Assembly (NCBI RefSeq): GCF_017377655.1 | Contig: NZ_JAFREL010000047.1 | Coordinates: 1-64,000 of the forward strand | Reading direction: 5' to 3' | Length of the DNA stretch: 64,000 nt | Source: Candidatus Enterococcus ferrettii | Lineage (GTDB): Bacteria; Bacillota; Bacilli; Lactobacillales; Enterococcaceae | Shown here: piece by piece, positions 34,352-43,255 of the stretch | How the letters are laid out: every line of letters begins with the position of its first letter | How positions within the stretch are numbered: the stretch's first letter is position 1 | Notes under the pieces: generated by a model | What the model was told of the DNA's origin: nothing | The model's input: the letters and a program-made list of their open reading frames with translations, nothing else | Databases searched by the model: none | Program-made: the position numbers and the translations under genes

Positions 34352-35455
34352 ATGACAATAAATTATCAGACAAGTAATGCTGAGGGGCCAATCGACTTTA
34401 TCAACACTCATGATTTAGAAGAACAGGCAAAAGAAGTAATTCCCAAAGGTGGATATGGCTACATAAGTAGTGGTGCAGGTGATATTTTTACTTATCGTGA
34501 AAATGAGAGGGCTTTTGAACATCAGTTGATAATCCCTCATGTGTTGAAGGATATAGAGTTGCCAACAACGGAAGTTACCTTTATGGATGAAAAGCTGCGG
34601 GCGCCCATCATTATGGCACCAATCGCTGCCCATGGTTTGGCTAACATGCAAGGAGAAGAAGCAACTGCAAAAGGGGTAGCTGATTATGGCTCAATTTTCT
34701 CAATCAGTTCGTACGCCTCTCGCACGATTGAACAAATTCGGCAAGCTGCCGGTCCCGAAGCCTGTCAGTGGTTCCAACTGTATATGAGCAAGGATGATGG
34801 CGTCAATATCGACATATTATCTAAAGCTAAGGAAAGTGGAGCAAAAGCGATTATCTTAACTGCTGATGCAACAGTTGGTGGTAACCGAGAAACGGATAAA
34901 CGAAATGGCTTTACTTTCCCGTTGCCAATGCCAATCGTACGAGCATACCAATCAGGTGTCGGTCAAACGATGGATGCTGTTTATGGTTCATCTAAGCAAA
35001 AGCTTAGTCCAAAAGACGTGACCTTTATTGCGAAAAATTCTTCGCTGCCAGTCTTTGTAAAAGGAATCCAGTCAGAAGAGGATGTTGAGCGGGCATTAGA
35101 TGCGGGTGCTAATGGTATATGGGTATCCAATCATGGTGGTCGACAGTTAGATGGCGGCCCTGCAACTTTTGATTCCTTGCAGTATGTGTCAAAAGCGGTG
35201 AACAAACGTGTACCGATTATTTTCGACAGTGGGGTCCGCCGTGGTCAGCATGTCTTTAAAGCCATCGCCTCTGGCGCAGATCTGGTGGCAATTGGACGAC
35301 CAGCAATATATGGTCTCGCTTTAGGTGGTGCAACTGGCGTTCAGCAAGTTTTTGAATTTTTCCAAAGAGAACTGGAAATGGTTATGCAATTAGCAGGAGC
35401 TCAAACAATCTCTGATATTACTCAAACGAAATTAAGAAGAAACTATTACATGTAA
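34352..35455 (+). CDS. FMN-dependent L-lactate oxidase
   Basis: 367 residues, close to the Aerococcus enzyme (about 374). It oxidises L-lactate to pyruvate with O2, making H2O2. Active-site residues align: Tyr36 (GGYGYI), Tyr121 (SISSYAS), His261 and Arg264 (SNHGGRQLDGG), and the FMN phosphate region FDSGVRRGQHVFKAIASGADLVAIGRP. The start ATG at 34352 has GAAAGGA 8 nt upstream; the in-frame ATG at 34343 overlaps that site. A cre-like site near the binding site suggests carbon control. Terminator follows. Confidence 0.92.
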   Translation: MTINYQTSNAEGPIDFINTHDLEEQAKEVIPKGGYGYISSGAGDIFTYRENERAFEHQLIIPHVLKDIELPTTEVTFMDEKLRAPIIMAPIAAHGLANMQGEEATAKGVADYGSIFSISSYASRTIEQIRQAAGPEACQWFQLYMSKDDGVNIDILSKAKESGAKAIILTADATVGGNRETDKRNGFTFPLPMPIVRAYQSGVGQTMDAVYGSSKQKLSPKDVTFIAKNSSLPVFVKGIQSEEDVERALDAGANGIWVSNHGGRQLDGGPATFDSLQYVSKAVNKRVPIIFDSGVRRGQHVFKAIASGADLVAIGRPAIYGLALGGATGVQQVFEFFQRELEMVMQLAGAQTISDITQTKLRRNYYM

Positions 35456-35467
35456 GACAGTATAAAA

Positions 35468-35508
35468 GAGTATCAAAAGACTATTTAGTGTCTTTGATGC
35501 TCTTTTTT
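35468..35508 (+). terminator. Terminator after lactate oxidase
   Basis: GAGTATCAAAAGAC (35468-35481) and GTCTTTGATGCTC (35490-35502), one bulge and a wobble pair, then T6. Confidence 0.8.
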
Positions 35509-35514
35509 CTTCTA

Positions 35515-36433
35515 TTATTTTAATAAATTTTGCGCTTTTTCTGTATTGGCAAAATGCAGTTTCGCATAGTTTGTCAACAATTCGCTGCCACCTCGTTTAA
35601 GTAAAATAGCTGCGGCCTGATCAGAGGGTTTCCCCGCACCTGAGGGAATCACGATTCCTACCTCTTCAGATGCTTCATCCAGTCCTTCTAGGAACCTAGC
35701 TCGACTAATAATGGAGGCAGCTGCTACAGCCAAATGATAGTGTTCACCCTTAGTTATAAAGTAGATTTGCTCGTCTATTTGGCGTTTCTCGCCTTTTACG
35801 TGCTTTTTATAGTTCGCTGGTGGAGTAAATTGATCAATTAGAATAGCATCCGGTTTTTGAGGAAATATTTGCTCTAATAACAAGGCGATTGCTTGATTGT
35901 GCAGAGCGACCTTCATCCGAACCGCGTTGTATTTAGGTTGGATCTCGTTGTATTTTTTAGGCATTAGAACCAATAATTTATAAGGAATCAAATCCTTTAT
36001 TTTTACGGCCATTTCACGGATTTGCAAATCAGTCAGCATCTTGGAGTCTTTTACACCGAGATGCCTTAACTCAGGTAATTTTTCTCTATCTGCGGAGGCA
36101 GCACAGACACATAAAGGACCGAAATAGCTGCCATTCCCCACTTCATCACTACCAATAACTGATAATTGAGCAAAACCATCAGGTAGTGTGGCAGTTGAAG
36201 AACCTGCTGCTTTTCGAGTTGAGCTTTCAATAGTTCCCCATTTACTAGCCTCAACATTAGCGTTATTTCCCTGAAAGGTTACTGTACCAGAAGTATAAGC
36301 GGTAATGCTAATTCCGTTTTTTTTAGCCGTGAATTCAGTATAAGGGATGTTTTTTTTTAGTCAGATCATTGCAGTAGTATTCTTCGAGCTCTAACAACTT
36401 ACTTCTCGATAATTTCAATACATTTAAGCGCAT
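35515..36433 (-). pseudogene. rnhC: Ribonuclease HIII, frameshifted at a 9-base A/T run
   Basis: Reads on the minus strand from ATG at 36433 (MRLNVLKLSRSKLLELEEYY), shifts at T9 (36350-36358 plus strand) and continues as NIPYTEFTAKKNGISITAYTSGTVTFQG through the catalytic domain. RNase HIII landmarks are there: IGSDEVGNGSYFGPL (first acidic residues), DSKMLTD, HNQAIALLLEQI, and a conserved C-terminus. Removing one A restores about 305 codons. Its position divergent from zapA-cvpA-mutS2 is standard. The intact C-terminal part lacks the N-terminal substrate-binding domain. It degrades RNA-DNA hybrids. Confidence 0.9.
36350..36358 (-). repeat. Nine-base homopolymer causing rnhC frameshift
   Basis: T9 on the plus strand (A9 in the rnhC coding strand). 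Eight bases would keep the gene in frame (T-K-K-N-I-P). Confidence 0.85.
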
Positions 36434-36554
36434 AAAGTTTTCTCTTTTCTTTAATTTCGCAGACTTTTCTTTGATGAAAGTTGTAAAAACGCCCTCTTAT
36501 AGCATATAATAAACTAGTGTTTTTTCGACAATATTGCGAGGAGGGAAAATCCGC

Positions 36555-36989
36555 ATGGCTCAAAATAGATACAAAGCAACCGTAGCTGGACAGACATATA
36601 CTATCATTGGTCAGGAATCCAAGCAACACATGGACATGGTTTTAGCATTGGTAAATGAACAGTTGAATGAAATAAAAAACTTGTCACCGGAGATTACAGC
36701 GGAGAAGGCTGCGATCTTATTAGCAATCAATGCGGTATCCGATCAAGTCAAGAAGCAAGAGGAACTGCTGCAGCTAAAGAAGCATCAGGCTGATTTGAAG
36801 CGCCGGGCTGCTCGGTCAGTGGAGCTTGAAAATAAAATAAAAAAGATCGAAGCGATTGAAGCAGAAGCAAAGTCAATTATGCAAAAAAATGGACAGAATA
36901 ATGCGCAAATCCGCAATCATGTAGAAGCGCAACAAGTTGTAAACGAAAATCGCAAGCGTGAAATTCAAAAACGTGCTGCTAATAAGTGA
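36555..36989 (+). CDS. zapA: Cell division protein ZapA
   Basis: 144 residues. Starts NRYKATVAGQTYTIIGQESKQHMDMVLALVNEQLNEI, the ZapA globular head, then a long coiled coil (about 60-140). ZapA bundles FtsZ protofilaments at midcell. The ATG at 36555 follows GAGGAGGGAAAA; the upstream start at 36534 lies within that site. It overlaps the cvpA region by a few bases. Longer than Bacillus ZapA (about 85) because of an extended charged tail. Confidence 0.93.
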   Translation: MAQNRYKATVAGQTYTIIGQESKQHMDMVLALVNEQLNEIKNLSPEITAEKAAILLAINAVSDQVKKQEELLQLKKHQADLKRRAARSVELENKIKKIEAIEAEAKSIMQKNGQNNAQIRNHVEAQQVVNENRKREIQKRAANK

Positions 36990-36997
36990 GGAAAACC

Positions 36998-37552
36998 ATG
37001 CTAACGCTATTTATCTTAATTGTTTTTATTCTTTCTTTTTATACCGGTTACCGTAGAGGAACAGCGTATCAACTATTTTTCACAGTAGGATACGTGCTTT
37101 CATTTATCGCGGCTTTGGTATTCTACAAGGGAGTGGGAGAGAAACTGGAATTATTCGTTCCCTATCCTTCGGTTACCAGCGAGTCCAATATGGTTTACTA
37201 TTCTATCGAACAGGGATTTAATCTAGATCAAGCCTTTTATGCCGGCTTTGCCTTTGTGATGATCCTGTTTATCGGCTGGCTGATTACACATTTGTTCTCG
37301 ATCTTTTGCCGAAACTTGTTGTATCAAGTGTTGATGCCGCAATATGATGGAATAGTTGCTGGAGTGGTTTCGTTAGTGCTAGCCTATGTTGCTGTCTTTC
37401 TTCTGCTGAAGCTGGCAAGCTTCGTACCGATGGCATTGGTCCAAAATGCTATTTCGGGAAGTTTTCTTGCACGTTTTATCATTGATTATTCGCTATTTTT
37501 AAGTGGTGCCTTTGATAATTTGTGGGTAACGAGAATTATTGGACAAATTTAA
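36998..37552 (+). CDS. cvpA: CvpA-family membrane protein
   Basis: 184 residues, four membrane segments (LTLFILIVFILSFYTGYRRG, YVLSFIAALVFY, GFAFVMILFIGWLITHLFS, GIVAGVVSLVLAYVAVFLLL), CvpA/colicin V production family, of unclear biochemical role and commonly between zapA and mutS2. The ATG at 36998 has GAGG six bases upstream; the GTG at 36986 would place the start within the binding site. A weak hairpin follows (37550-37576) before mutS2. Confidence 0.9.
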   Translation: MLTLFILIVFILSFYTGYRRGTAYQLFFTVGYVLSFIAALVFYKGVGEKLELFVPYPSVTSESNMVYYSIEQGFNLDQAFYAGFAFVMILFIGWLITHLFSIFCRNLLYQVLMPQYDGIVAGVVSLVLAYVAVFLLLKLASFVPMALVQNAISGSFLARFIIDYSLFLSGAFDNLWVTRIIGQI

Positions 37553-37604
37553 AAACCGGAACTTTAGGGTTTCGGTTTATTTCTTATTGTAGAAGGTGAA
37601 TGCA

Positions 37605-39965
37605 ATGAATGAACGAATTCTAACAACCTTAGGATTTGATGATGTAAAAATGAAGGTTGCTCAGTACTTGGCAACCGCACAAGGAACTGATGAATTAAAT
37701 CAGTTAGTGCCTTCTAGTGATAGTCATACCATTCGTGCCTGGTTGGAAGAATCAGAGGATGGAATGAAGGTACTGCGTCTGCGGGGTGGCCTGCCGGTCC
37801 CTAAACTGATGAACATCAGTCCTCATATGAAACGAATTGAAATTGGTGCAAATCTTAATGGCTTGGAATTGGCCGAGGTAGCACGAATACTATCAACAAC
37901 TAGTGAAATGACGCGTTTTATTGAAGATTTACAAGATAGTGAATTGGATTTCGCTCGTTTATATTTCTGGGCGGATCAATTAGTGACCTTGCCGGAATTA
38001 AGTGGTCGTCTCCGACGTTCAGTTGAAGAAGATGGGCGGATTAGAGACGAAGCATCACCTGAATTACGGACGATTCGCAGTCAAATCCGTCGCAGTGAAC
38101 AAAACATCCGAGAACAGTTGGATGGCTTGGTTCGTGGTAAGAATGCTAAATATCTAAGCGACGCAATTATTACAATGCGTAATGACCGCTATGTTATTCC
38201 GGTAAAACAAGAATACCGTGGAACCTTCGGCGGAGTAGTTCATGACCAAAGCGCTTCAGGTCAAACATTATTCATTGAACCCAAGCAAGTGGTAGAATTG
38301 AATAACCGTCTGCGTCAGCAGCAAATTTCTGAACGTACAGAGATTGAACGGATTTTATCTGAACTCTCTGCTGAACTAGTTCCTTATCGTCGTGAAATCA
38401 TTCATAACGCCTATGTTTTAGGTCGTTTTGATTTGATGAATGCTAAGGCCCGCTTGGCCAAGGAGCTCAAGGCAGTCGTTCCAGAGCTTAGTGAAGAAAA
38501 CCATGTATTCTTTAAACAAGCAAGACATCCATTATTGGATCCAAATACGGCAGTGGCGAATGACATCACGATCGGTGAAAACTATCAGGCAATCGTTATT
38601 ACAGGTCCCAATACGGGTGGTAAGACAGTCACCTTGAAAACGTTAGGACTTTTGCAGCTAATGGGGCAAGCTGGGTTACCATTGCCAGTTGGCGAAGAAA
38701 GCCGGATGGGGATCTTCGAAGAGGTCTTTGCGGACATTGGTGATGAGCAGTCGATTGAACAAAGCTTATCTACTTTCTCTTCTCATATGACAACAATTGT
38801 TTCGATCTTGGAGAAGATTAATGAACGCAGTTTGGTTCTGTTCGATGAGTTGGGAGCTGGCACCGACCCTCAAGAAGGTGCTGCTTTGGCAATAGCGATA
38901 TTGGATGCAGTCGGTGCTAAGTCGTCTTATGTAATGGCAACGACCCATTATCCTGAATTGAAAATTTACGGCTATAACCGTCCTAATACGATCAATGCCA
39001 GCATGGAATTCGATGTAGATACTTTAAGTCCAACCTATCGTTTACTGATTGGTGTTCCAGGCCGTAGTAATGCTTTTGAGATTTCTCGTCGTTTAGGTCT
39101 GGATGCAGGAATTATCGAAAGTGCTAAACAGATTATTGATGATGAAAGTCAAGACTTGAACGACATGATCGCTGATCTAGAAAATCAGCGTAAAATGACA
39201 GAAACGGAGTATCATGAAGTTCGCCATTATGTAGAGGAGTCTGAAATCTTGTACCGCGACTTGAAGAATGCCTACAGCTATTTCTTTGATGAACGTGAAA
39301 AGGAAATGGAAAAGGCTCGGAAACAGGCCAATGAATTGGTTCAACAAGCTCAAGAAGATGCTGAGAAGATTATCAAGGATATTCGGCAACTGCAGCTGTC
39401 TGGTCAGGGAAATGTAAAAGAACATCAGTTGATTGATGCTCGAACTCAGCTGGAGGATCTGAAACAAGATGAACAGTTGAAGAAAAATAAAGTTTTGCAA
39501 AAGGCGAAGGCCAAGAAGCAATTTAAAGAAGGCGACGAAGTATTAGTCGAAGCCTATGGCCAACGAGGAACTTTGTTAAAGAGAATGGGCAACAATGATT
39601 GGCAGGTACAGATCGGTATTTTGAAGATGACAATTTCTGAAGATGATATGACATTAACAACACCGATTGAGGAACCACAGCAAAGAGTTATAACAGGGGT
39701 TCAACGAGGAGTAGGCTCACGGGTGAAAACCGAATTGGATGTACGAGGCATGCGATATGAAGCTGCTCTGGCGGAAGTGGATCAATATATTGACGCTGCT
39801 TTATTAGCAAATTATGCACAAGTTCGAATTATCCATGGTAAAGGTACTGGCGCATTACGAAAAGGAATTACAGATTACTTAAAAAATCACCGCAATGTCA
39901 AAAGCTTTGAATTTGCGCCGGCCAGCGAAGGCGGAGATGGCGCAACGGTGGTAACTTTTAAGTAA
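37605..39965 (+). CDS. mutS2: Endonuclease MutS2
   Basis: 786 residues. N-terminal clamp and lever parts precede an ABC-type ATPase (Walker A GPNTGGKT at about 334-341, Walker B SLVLFDELGAGTDP). A long coiled coil follows (about 515-620), then a KOW-like linker and a C-terminal Smr nuclease domain (ELDVRGMRYEAALAEVDQYID, IIHGKGTGALRKGI). MutS2 limits recombination and acts on collided ribosomes rather than in mismatch repair. ATG at 37605 after AAGGTG; an in-frame GTG is at 37596. Confidence 0.97.
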   Translation: MNERILTTLGFDDVKMKVAQYLATAQGTDELNQLVPSSDSHTIRAWLEESEDGMKVLRLRGGLPVPKLMNISPHMKRIEIGANLNGLELAEVARILSTTSEMTRFIEDLQDSELDFARLYFWADQLVTLPELSGRLRRSVEEDGRIRDEASPELRTIRSQIRRSEQNIREQLDGLVRGKNAKYLSDAIITMRNDRYVIPVKQEYRGTFGGVVHDQSASGQTLFIEPKQVVELNNRLRQQQISERTEIERILSELSAELVPYRREIIHNAYVLGRFDLMNAKARLAKELKAVVPELSEENHVFFKQARHPLLDPNTAVANDITIGENYQAIVITGPNTGGKTVTLKTLGLLQLMGQAGLPLPVGEESRMGIFEEVFADIGDEQSIEQSLSTFSSHMTTIVSILEKINERSLVLFDELGAGTDPQEGAALAIAILDAVGAKSSYVMATTHYPELKIYGYNRPNTINASMEFDVDTLSPTYRLLIGVPGRSNAFEISRRLGLDAGIIESAKQIIDDESQDLNDMIADLENQRKMTETEYHEVRHYVEESEILYRDLKNAYSYFFDEREKEMEKARKQANELVQQAQEDAEKIIKDIRQLQLSGQGNVKEHQLIDARTQLEDLKQDEQLKKNKVLQKAKAKKQFKEGDEVLVEAYGQRGTLLKRMGNNDWQVQIGILKMTISEDDMTLTTPIEEPQQRVITGVQRGVGSRVKTELDVRGMRYEAALAEVDQYIDAALLANYAQVRIIHGKGTGALRKGITDYLKNHRNVKSFEFAPASEGGDGATVVTFK

Positions 39966-40009
39966 TGTTTACAACTGTAAGCAGAACAATAGCATAGGGG
40001 CAAATTGCA

Positions 40010-40018
40010 TGCTATAAT
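40010..40018 (+). promoter_or_regulatory. Extended -10 promoter of trxA
   Basis: TGCTATAAT (40010-40018) is a perfect extended -10. No good -35 is seen at 17 nt. Start codon lies 28 nt downstream. Confidence 0.7.
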
Positions 40019-40045
40019 GTGAATACAAATTTGAGGAGGGATATC

Positions 40046-40360
40046 ATGTCACAAGTAGTAACTGATACAACATTTAATGAAGAAACTGACAACGGCCTGG
40101 TCCTGATTGACTTTTGGGCAACTTGGTGTGGTCCTTGTCGGATGCAAGCACCAATTTTAGAACAATTAAGCGAAGAATATGATGAAGACCAATTAAAAAT
40201 TGTAAAAATGGATGTTGACGAAAATCCAGAAACACCAGCATCATTTGGTATCATGAGCATCCCAACACTTGTGTTGAAAAAAGACGGTCAAGTGGTAGAT
40301 AAAGTAATCGGTGTTCATACGAAAGATCAATTACAAGAATTAATTAGCGCTCATATGTAA
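40046..40360 (+). CDS. trxA: Thioredoxin
   Basis: 104 residues with the redox motif WCGPC (Cys28, Cys31) in FWATWCGPCRMQAP and the cis-Pro loop SIPTLVL. General disulfide reductase of the cytoplasm. The ATG at 40046 follows GAGGAGGG; an upstream in-frame ATG at 40019 lies in the promoter. Single-gene unit with extended -10 and its own terminator; mutS2-trxA-uvrC order is common in lactic acid bacteria. Confidence 0.98.
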   Translation: MSQVVTDTTFNEETDNGLVLIDFWATWCGPCRMQAPILEQLSEEYDEDQLKIVKMDVDENPETPASFGIMSIPTLVLKKDGQVVDKVIGVHTKDQLQELISAHM

Positions 40361-40367
40361 GCAACGG

Positions 40368-40394
40368 AGCTGGGCATTATTGTCCAGCTTTTTG
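40368..40394 (+). terminator. trxA terminator
   Basis: AGCTGGGCA (40368-40376), loop TTAT, TGTCCAGCT (40381-40389), T5; one wobble pair. Confidence 0.88.
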
Positions 40395-40428
40395 TCTGTT
40401 TTGAAACTATTTGGAAGGGAAACTTAGA

Positions 40429-42213
40429 ATGAATGAACGAATAAAAAATAAGTTGGCCTTGCTTCCTGATCAACCAGGCTGTTACCTAATGAAGGACAAA
40501 AATGGGACAATCATCTACGTCGGCAAAGCGAAGGTTTTAAAAAACCGTGTACGTTCTTATTTTACAGGAAGTCACGACACCAAAACCGAACGACTGGTCA
40601 GCGAGATTGAAGACTTCGAATATATTGTTACCGAATCCAATATTGAAGCCCTGCTATTAGAAATCAACCTGATTAAGAAAAACGACCCCAAATATAATAT
40701 TATGCTGAAGGATGATAAAACCTATCCTTTTATTAAGATTACCAATGAAGAATTCCCACGTTTATTGATTACTCGAAAGGTTTTGAAAGACAAAGCCTTG
40801 TATTTTGGACCTTATCCGGATGTTCGAGCAGCCAATGAAACGAAACGCTTATTGGACCGTTTGTTCCCATTGAGAAAATGCAAAGTTCTGCCTAAGGAAG
40901 TCTGCCTATACTATCATATGGGGCAATGCTTGGCACCTTGTGTATTTGATATTCCTCAAGTGCGTTATAAAATCATGGTAAATGAAATCAAGCGTTTTTT
41001 AAATGGTGGGCATATGGAAGTTCAAGAAGTTTTGGAAAAGAAAATGGCCGATGCAGCTGAAAACATGGAGTTTGAAAAAGCTGGGGAATACCGGGATCAA
41101 ATTCAAGCAATCGGAACCGTTATGACTAAGCAAAAGATGACTAATGCTGATTTGGTAGATCGCGATATTTTCGGCTATGCTACTGATAAAGGGTGGATGT
41201 GTGTGCAGGTTTTCTTTGTACGCCAAGGCAAGCTGATTGAGCGAGATGTCTCGATGTTTCCATTTTACAATGAGGCAGAGGAAGACTTCTTAACCTATAT
41301 TGGACAGTTTTATCAAGAAAACGAGCACTTTATTCCTAAAGAAGTTCTGATTCCTGATAACATCGACAAATCAAGCGTTGAAGCTCTGTTGGAAACCAAA
41401 GTCCTTCAACCACAAAGAGGCGAGAAGAAAAAGCTGGTGAAGTTAGCAGACAAGAATGCCCATGTAGCATTAAATGAGAAATTTGATCTGATTGAACGAA
41501 ACGAAGCTCGAACAATTGGTGCAGTGGAGCGTTTAGGTAATGCTATGAATATTCCTGAACCAATTCGAATCGAAGCCTTTGATAATTCTAATATTATGGG
41601 GACTGATCCGGTTTCTGCCATGGTTGTCTTTATTGACGGCAGACCGGCTAAGAATGAATACCGTAAATATAAAATCAAAACAGTTAAGGGTCCGGATGAT
41701 TATGCGTCAATGCGAGAAGTTATTTATCGTCGTTATTCTCGAGTTCTAAAAGAAAATCTGCCGTTTCCTGATTTAATCGTTATTGATGGTGGAAAGGGGC
41801 AAGTGGATGCTGCAAGGGACGTTTTAGATAATCAGTTAGGCTTGGACATTCCGATTGCTGGATTGGCAAAAGATGACAAGCACAAAACCAGCGAGCTGCT
41901 GTTTGGACCGGATCTATCACGTATTCCGTTAGAACGAAATTCTCAGGAATTTTTCCTGCTGCAGCGTATTCAGGATGAAGTCCACCGTTTTGCGATTACC
42001 TTTCATCGACAGTTGCGCAGCAAAAATAGCTTTGCTTCTAAACTGGATAAAATTGAAGGATTAGGTCCTAAGCGAAAGAAACTGCTGCTGAAAGAATTTA
42101 AGTCACTTAAAAATATTCAAGCAGCCTCGGTAGAAGAACTGCAAGGCATTGGGATACCAAAAAATGTAGCTGAAAATGTCTATCAACAATTACATGAAGA
42201 GAAAAATGTATAG
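40429..42213 (+). CDS. uvrC: Excinuclease ABC subunit C
   Basis: 594 residues. N-terminal GIY-YIG nuclease ([20 protein letters not shown]), a Cys-rich segment ([22 protein letters not shown]), the UvrB-binding UVR motif (about 200-235), RNase H-like endonuclease domain ([35 protein letters not shown]) and a C-terminal helix-hairpin-helix pair. It makes both incisions in nucleotide excision repair. ATG at 40429 follows GGAAGGGAAA. Its stop lies within the palindrome at 42209. Confidence 0.98.
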   Translation: MNERIKNKLALLPDQPGCYLMKDKNGTIIYVGKAKVLKNRVRSYFTGSHDTKTERLVSEIEDFEYIVTESNIEALLLEINLIKKNDPKYNIMLKDDKTYPFIKITNEEFPRLLITRKVLKDKALYFGPYPDVRAANETKRLLDRLFPLRKCKVLPKEVCLYYHMGQCLAPCVFDIPQVRYKIMVNEIKRFLNGGHMEVQEVLEKKMADAAENMEFEKAGEYRDQIQAIGTVMTKQKMTNADLVDRDIFGYATDKGWMCVQVFFVRQGKLIERDVSMFPFYNEAEEDFLTYIGQFYQENEHFIPKEVLIPDNIDKSSVEALLETKVLQPQRGEKKKLVKLADKNAHVALNEKFDLIERNEARTIGAVERLGNAMNIPEPIRIEAFDNSNIMGTDPVSAMVVFIDGRPAKNEYRKYKIKTVKGPDDYASMREVIYRRYSRVLKENLPFPDLIVIDGGKGQVDAARDVLDNQLGLDIPIAGLAKDDKHKTSELLFGPDLSRIPLERNSQEFFLLQRIQDEVHRFAITFHRQLRSKNSFASKLDKIEGLGPKRKKLLLKEFKSLKNIQAASVEELQGIGIPKNVAENVYQQLHEEKNV

Positions 42214-42276
42214 CACGCTTTACACGCCATGTAAAGCGTGCTATACTTTTGTTAACAAATGTAAAGGGTACTATAC
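42209..42276. promoter_or_regulatory. Palindrome and direct repeats before XRE regulator
   Basis: TATAGCACGCTTTACA (42209-42224) and TGTAAAGCGTGCTATA (42230-42245) form a perfect 16-bp stem with 5-nt loop, overlapping the uvrC stop and usable as terminator. TGTAAAGCGTGCTATAC (42230-42246) recurs as TGTAAAGGGTACTATAC at 42260-42276, 30 bp away, near the XRE gene start. Three related sites suggest an operator array for that regulator. Confidence 0.75.
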
Positions 42277-42291
42277 ATTGGAGGGGATCAT

Positions 42292-42498
42292 TTGCAAAAT
42301 CGAATTCAGCAATTGCGTAAAGCACATAAAATGACCCAAAGTGAACTAGCTGATCATCTCGAGGTAACTCGCCAAACGATTATTTCATTGGAAAATGGAC
42401 GGTATAATGCTTCATTGCTCTTGGCTCATAAAATAGCGCAATTTTTCGAGTCAACGATCGAAGAAATTTTCATTTTTGATGAGGAGGATGAAGAATGA
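42292..42498 (+). CDS. Small XRE-family repressor (YozG-like)
   Basis: 68 residues, essentially one helix-turn-helix (RIQQLRKAHKMTQSELADHLEVTRQTIISLENGRYNASLLLAHKIAQFF) with a short acidic tail ending FDEEDEE. Regulators of this type control adjacent membrane-protein and ABC genes in Firmicutes. TTG start after GAGGGG. It overlaps the next gene by 4 bp. Repeated sequence upstream probably binds it. Confidence 0.93.
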   Translation: MQNRIQQLRKAHKMTQSELADHLEVTRQTIISLENGRYNASLLLAHKIAQFFESTIEEIFIFDEEDEE

Positions 42499-42746
42499 GT
42501 AAGGTGCCTAAAGTAAACCAACAAAATGCGAGCCATTTGCGCAGCAAAAATCGTCGTTGTCTACAAGTAATTTTTTTCATATTTTTTTGTACGATGTTTT
42601 ACTATAGTGCAACTAATTGGTTAGGATTAACAATTAATCGTAACTTCATAGAGTTCTTTTCTGGCCTGTTTAGTTCACTAACGTTGGTCTTAGCAGTCTA
42701 TATCGTTAGAAATCAATTCATTATGAAGCGGTATTTGAATCAGTAG
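42495..42746 (+). CDS. Small two-helix membrane protein (short paralog)
   Basis: 83 residues with two hydrophobic segments (LQVIFFIFFCTMFYYSATNW and FFSGLFSSLTLVLAVYIV). It aligns with the first half of the next protein: LRSKNRR / LRRKNLW, ATNWLGL / GTNWLEI, GLFSSLTL / GMFSSLTL. Thus a tandem duplicate, either truncated or independently short. Family unknown. GAGGAGG overlaps the end of the regulator gene. Confidence 0.75.
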   Translation: MSKVPKVNQQNASHLRSKNRRCLQVIFFIFFCTMFYYSATNWLGLTINRNFIEFFSGLFSSLTLVLAVYIVRNQFIMKRYLNQ

Positions 42747-42763
42747 ATAAGGAGAATAAATAG

Positions 42764-43228
42764 ATGGAAACTTTACCCAAAGCAGATAAGCAATACATGA
42801 ATCGTTTACGCCGAAAAAATCTTTGGTATCTAGCAGCTATTGTTTTTGTTATTCTGTGTACACTATTTTTATATGTTGGTACCAATTGGCTGGAGATCAA
42901 AGTAAGTGGCCATACGATTGATTTTTTGACAGGTATGTTTAGTTCACTGACGTTGATTCTCGTTTTGTATATTGTGAAAAATCGACGAACTATGAACGAT
43001 CCAAAGCTTTTGCGTAAACAGCGGATTGTAGTGATGGATGAACGAAATCAAGAGATTATCAACCAAGCATATCGATTAGGAACCTATACTTTAATCGTAA
43101 GTATTATCATTCTGAGTGTCGTTGGAAGCTTTGTACATCCACTTATGACGCAGATAGCAGTTAGTTTGCTGTTTCTTTTCTTTGCAGCGTATTTAATTGC
43201 CTATCTGTATTATCGAAAAAAAAGTTAA
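42764..43228 (+). CDS. Four-helix membrane protein (long paralog)
   Basis: 154 residues, about four membrane segments: two shared with the upstream paralog and two more (TYTLIVSIIILSVVGSFV, IAVSLLFLFFAAYLIAYLYY). A charged loop (RKQRIVVMDERNQEIINQAYRLG) joins the halves. Encoded between an XRE regulator and a NatAB-like ABC pair with short gaps. Possibly an accessory or sensor component of that exporter; this is inference from position. AAGGAG upstream of ATG. Confidence 0.75.
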   Translation: METLPKADKQYMNRLRRKNLWYLAAIVFVILCTLFLYVGTNWLEIKVSGHTIDFLTGMFSSLTLILVLYIVKNRRTMNDPKLLRKQRIVVMDERNQEIINQAYRLGTYTLIVSIIILSVVGSFVHPLMTQIAVSLLFLFFAAYLIAYLYYRKKS

Positions 43229-43255
43229 TTAAAAGAAAATTAGAGGAGTGAAGAA

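Noticed and set aside
36066..36257. Separate short minus-strand gene upstream of the rnhC catalytic part
   Set aside because: It is another frame over rnhC; the correct frame reads on as RNase HIII.
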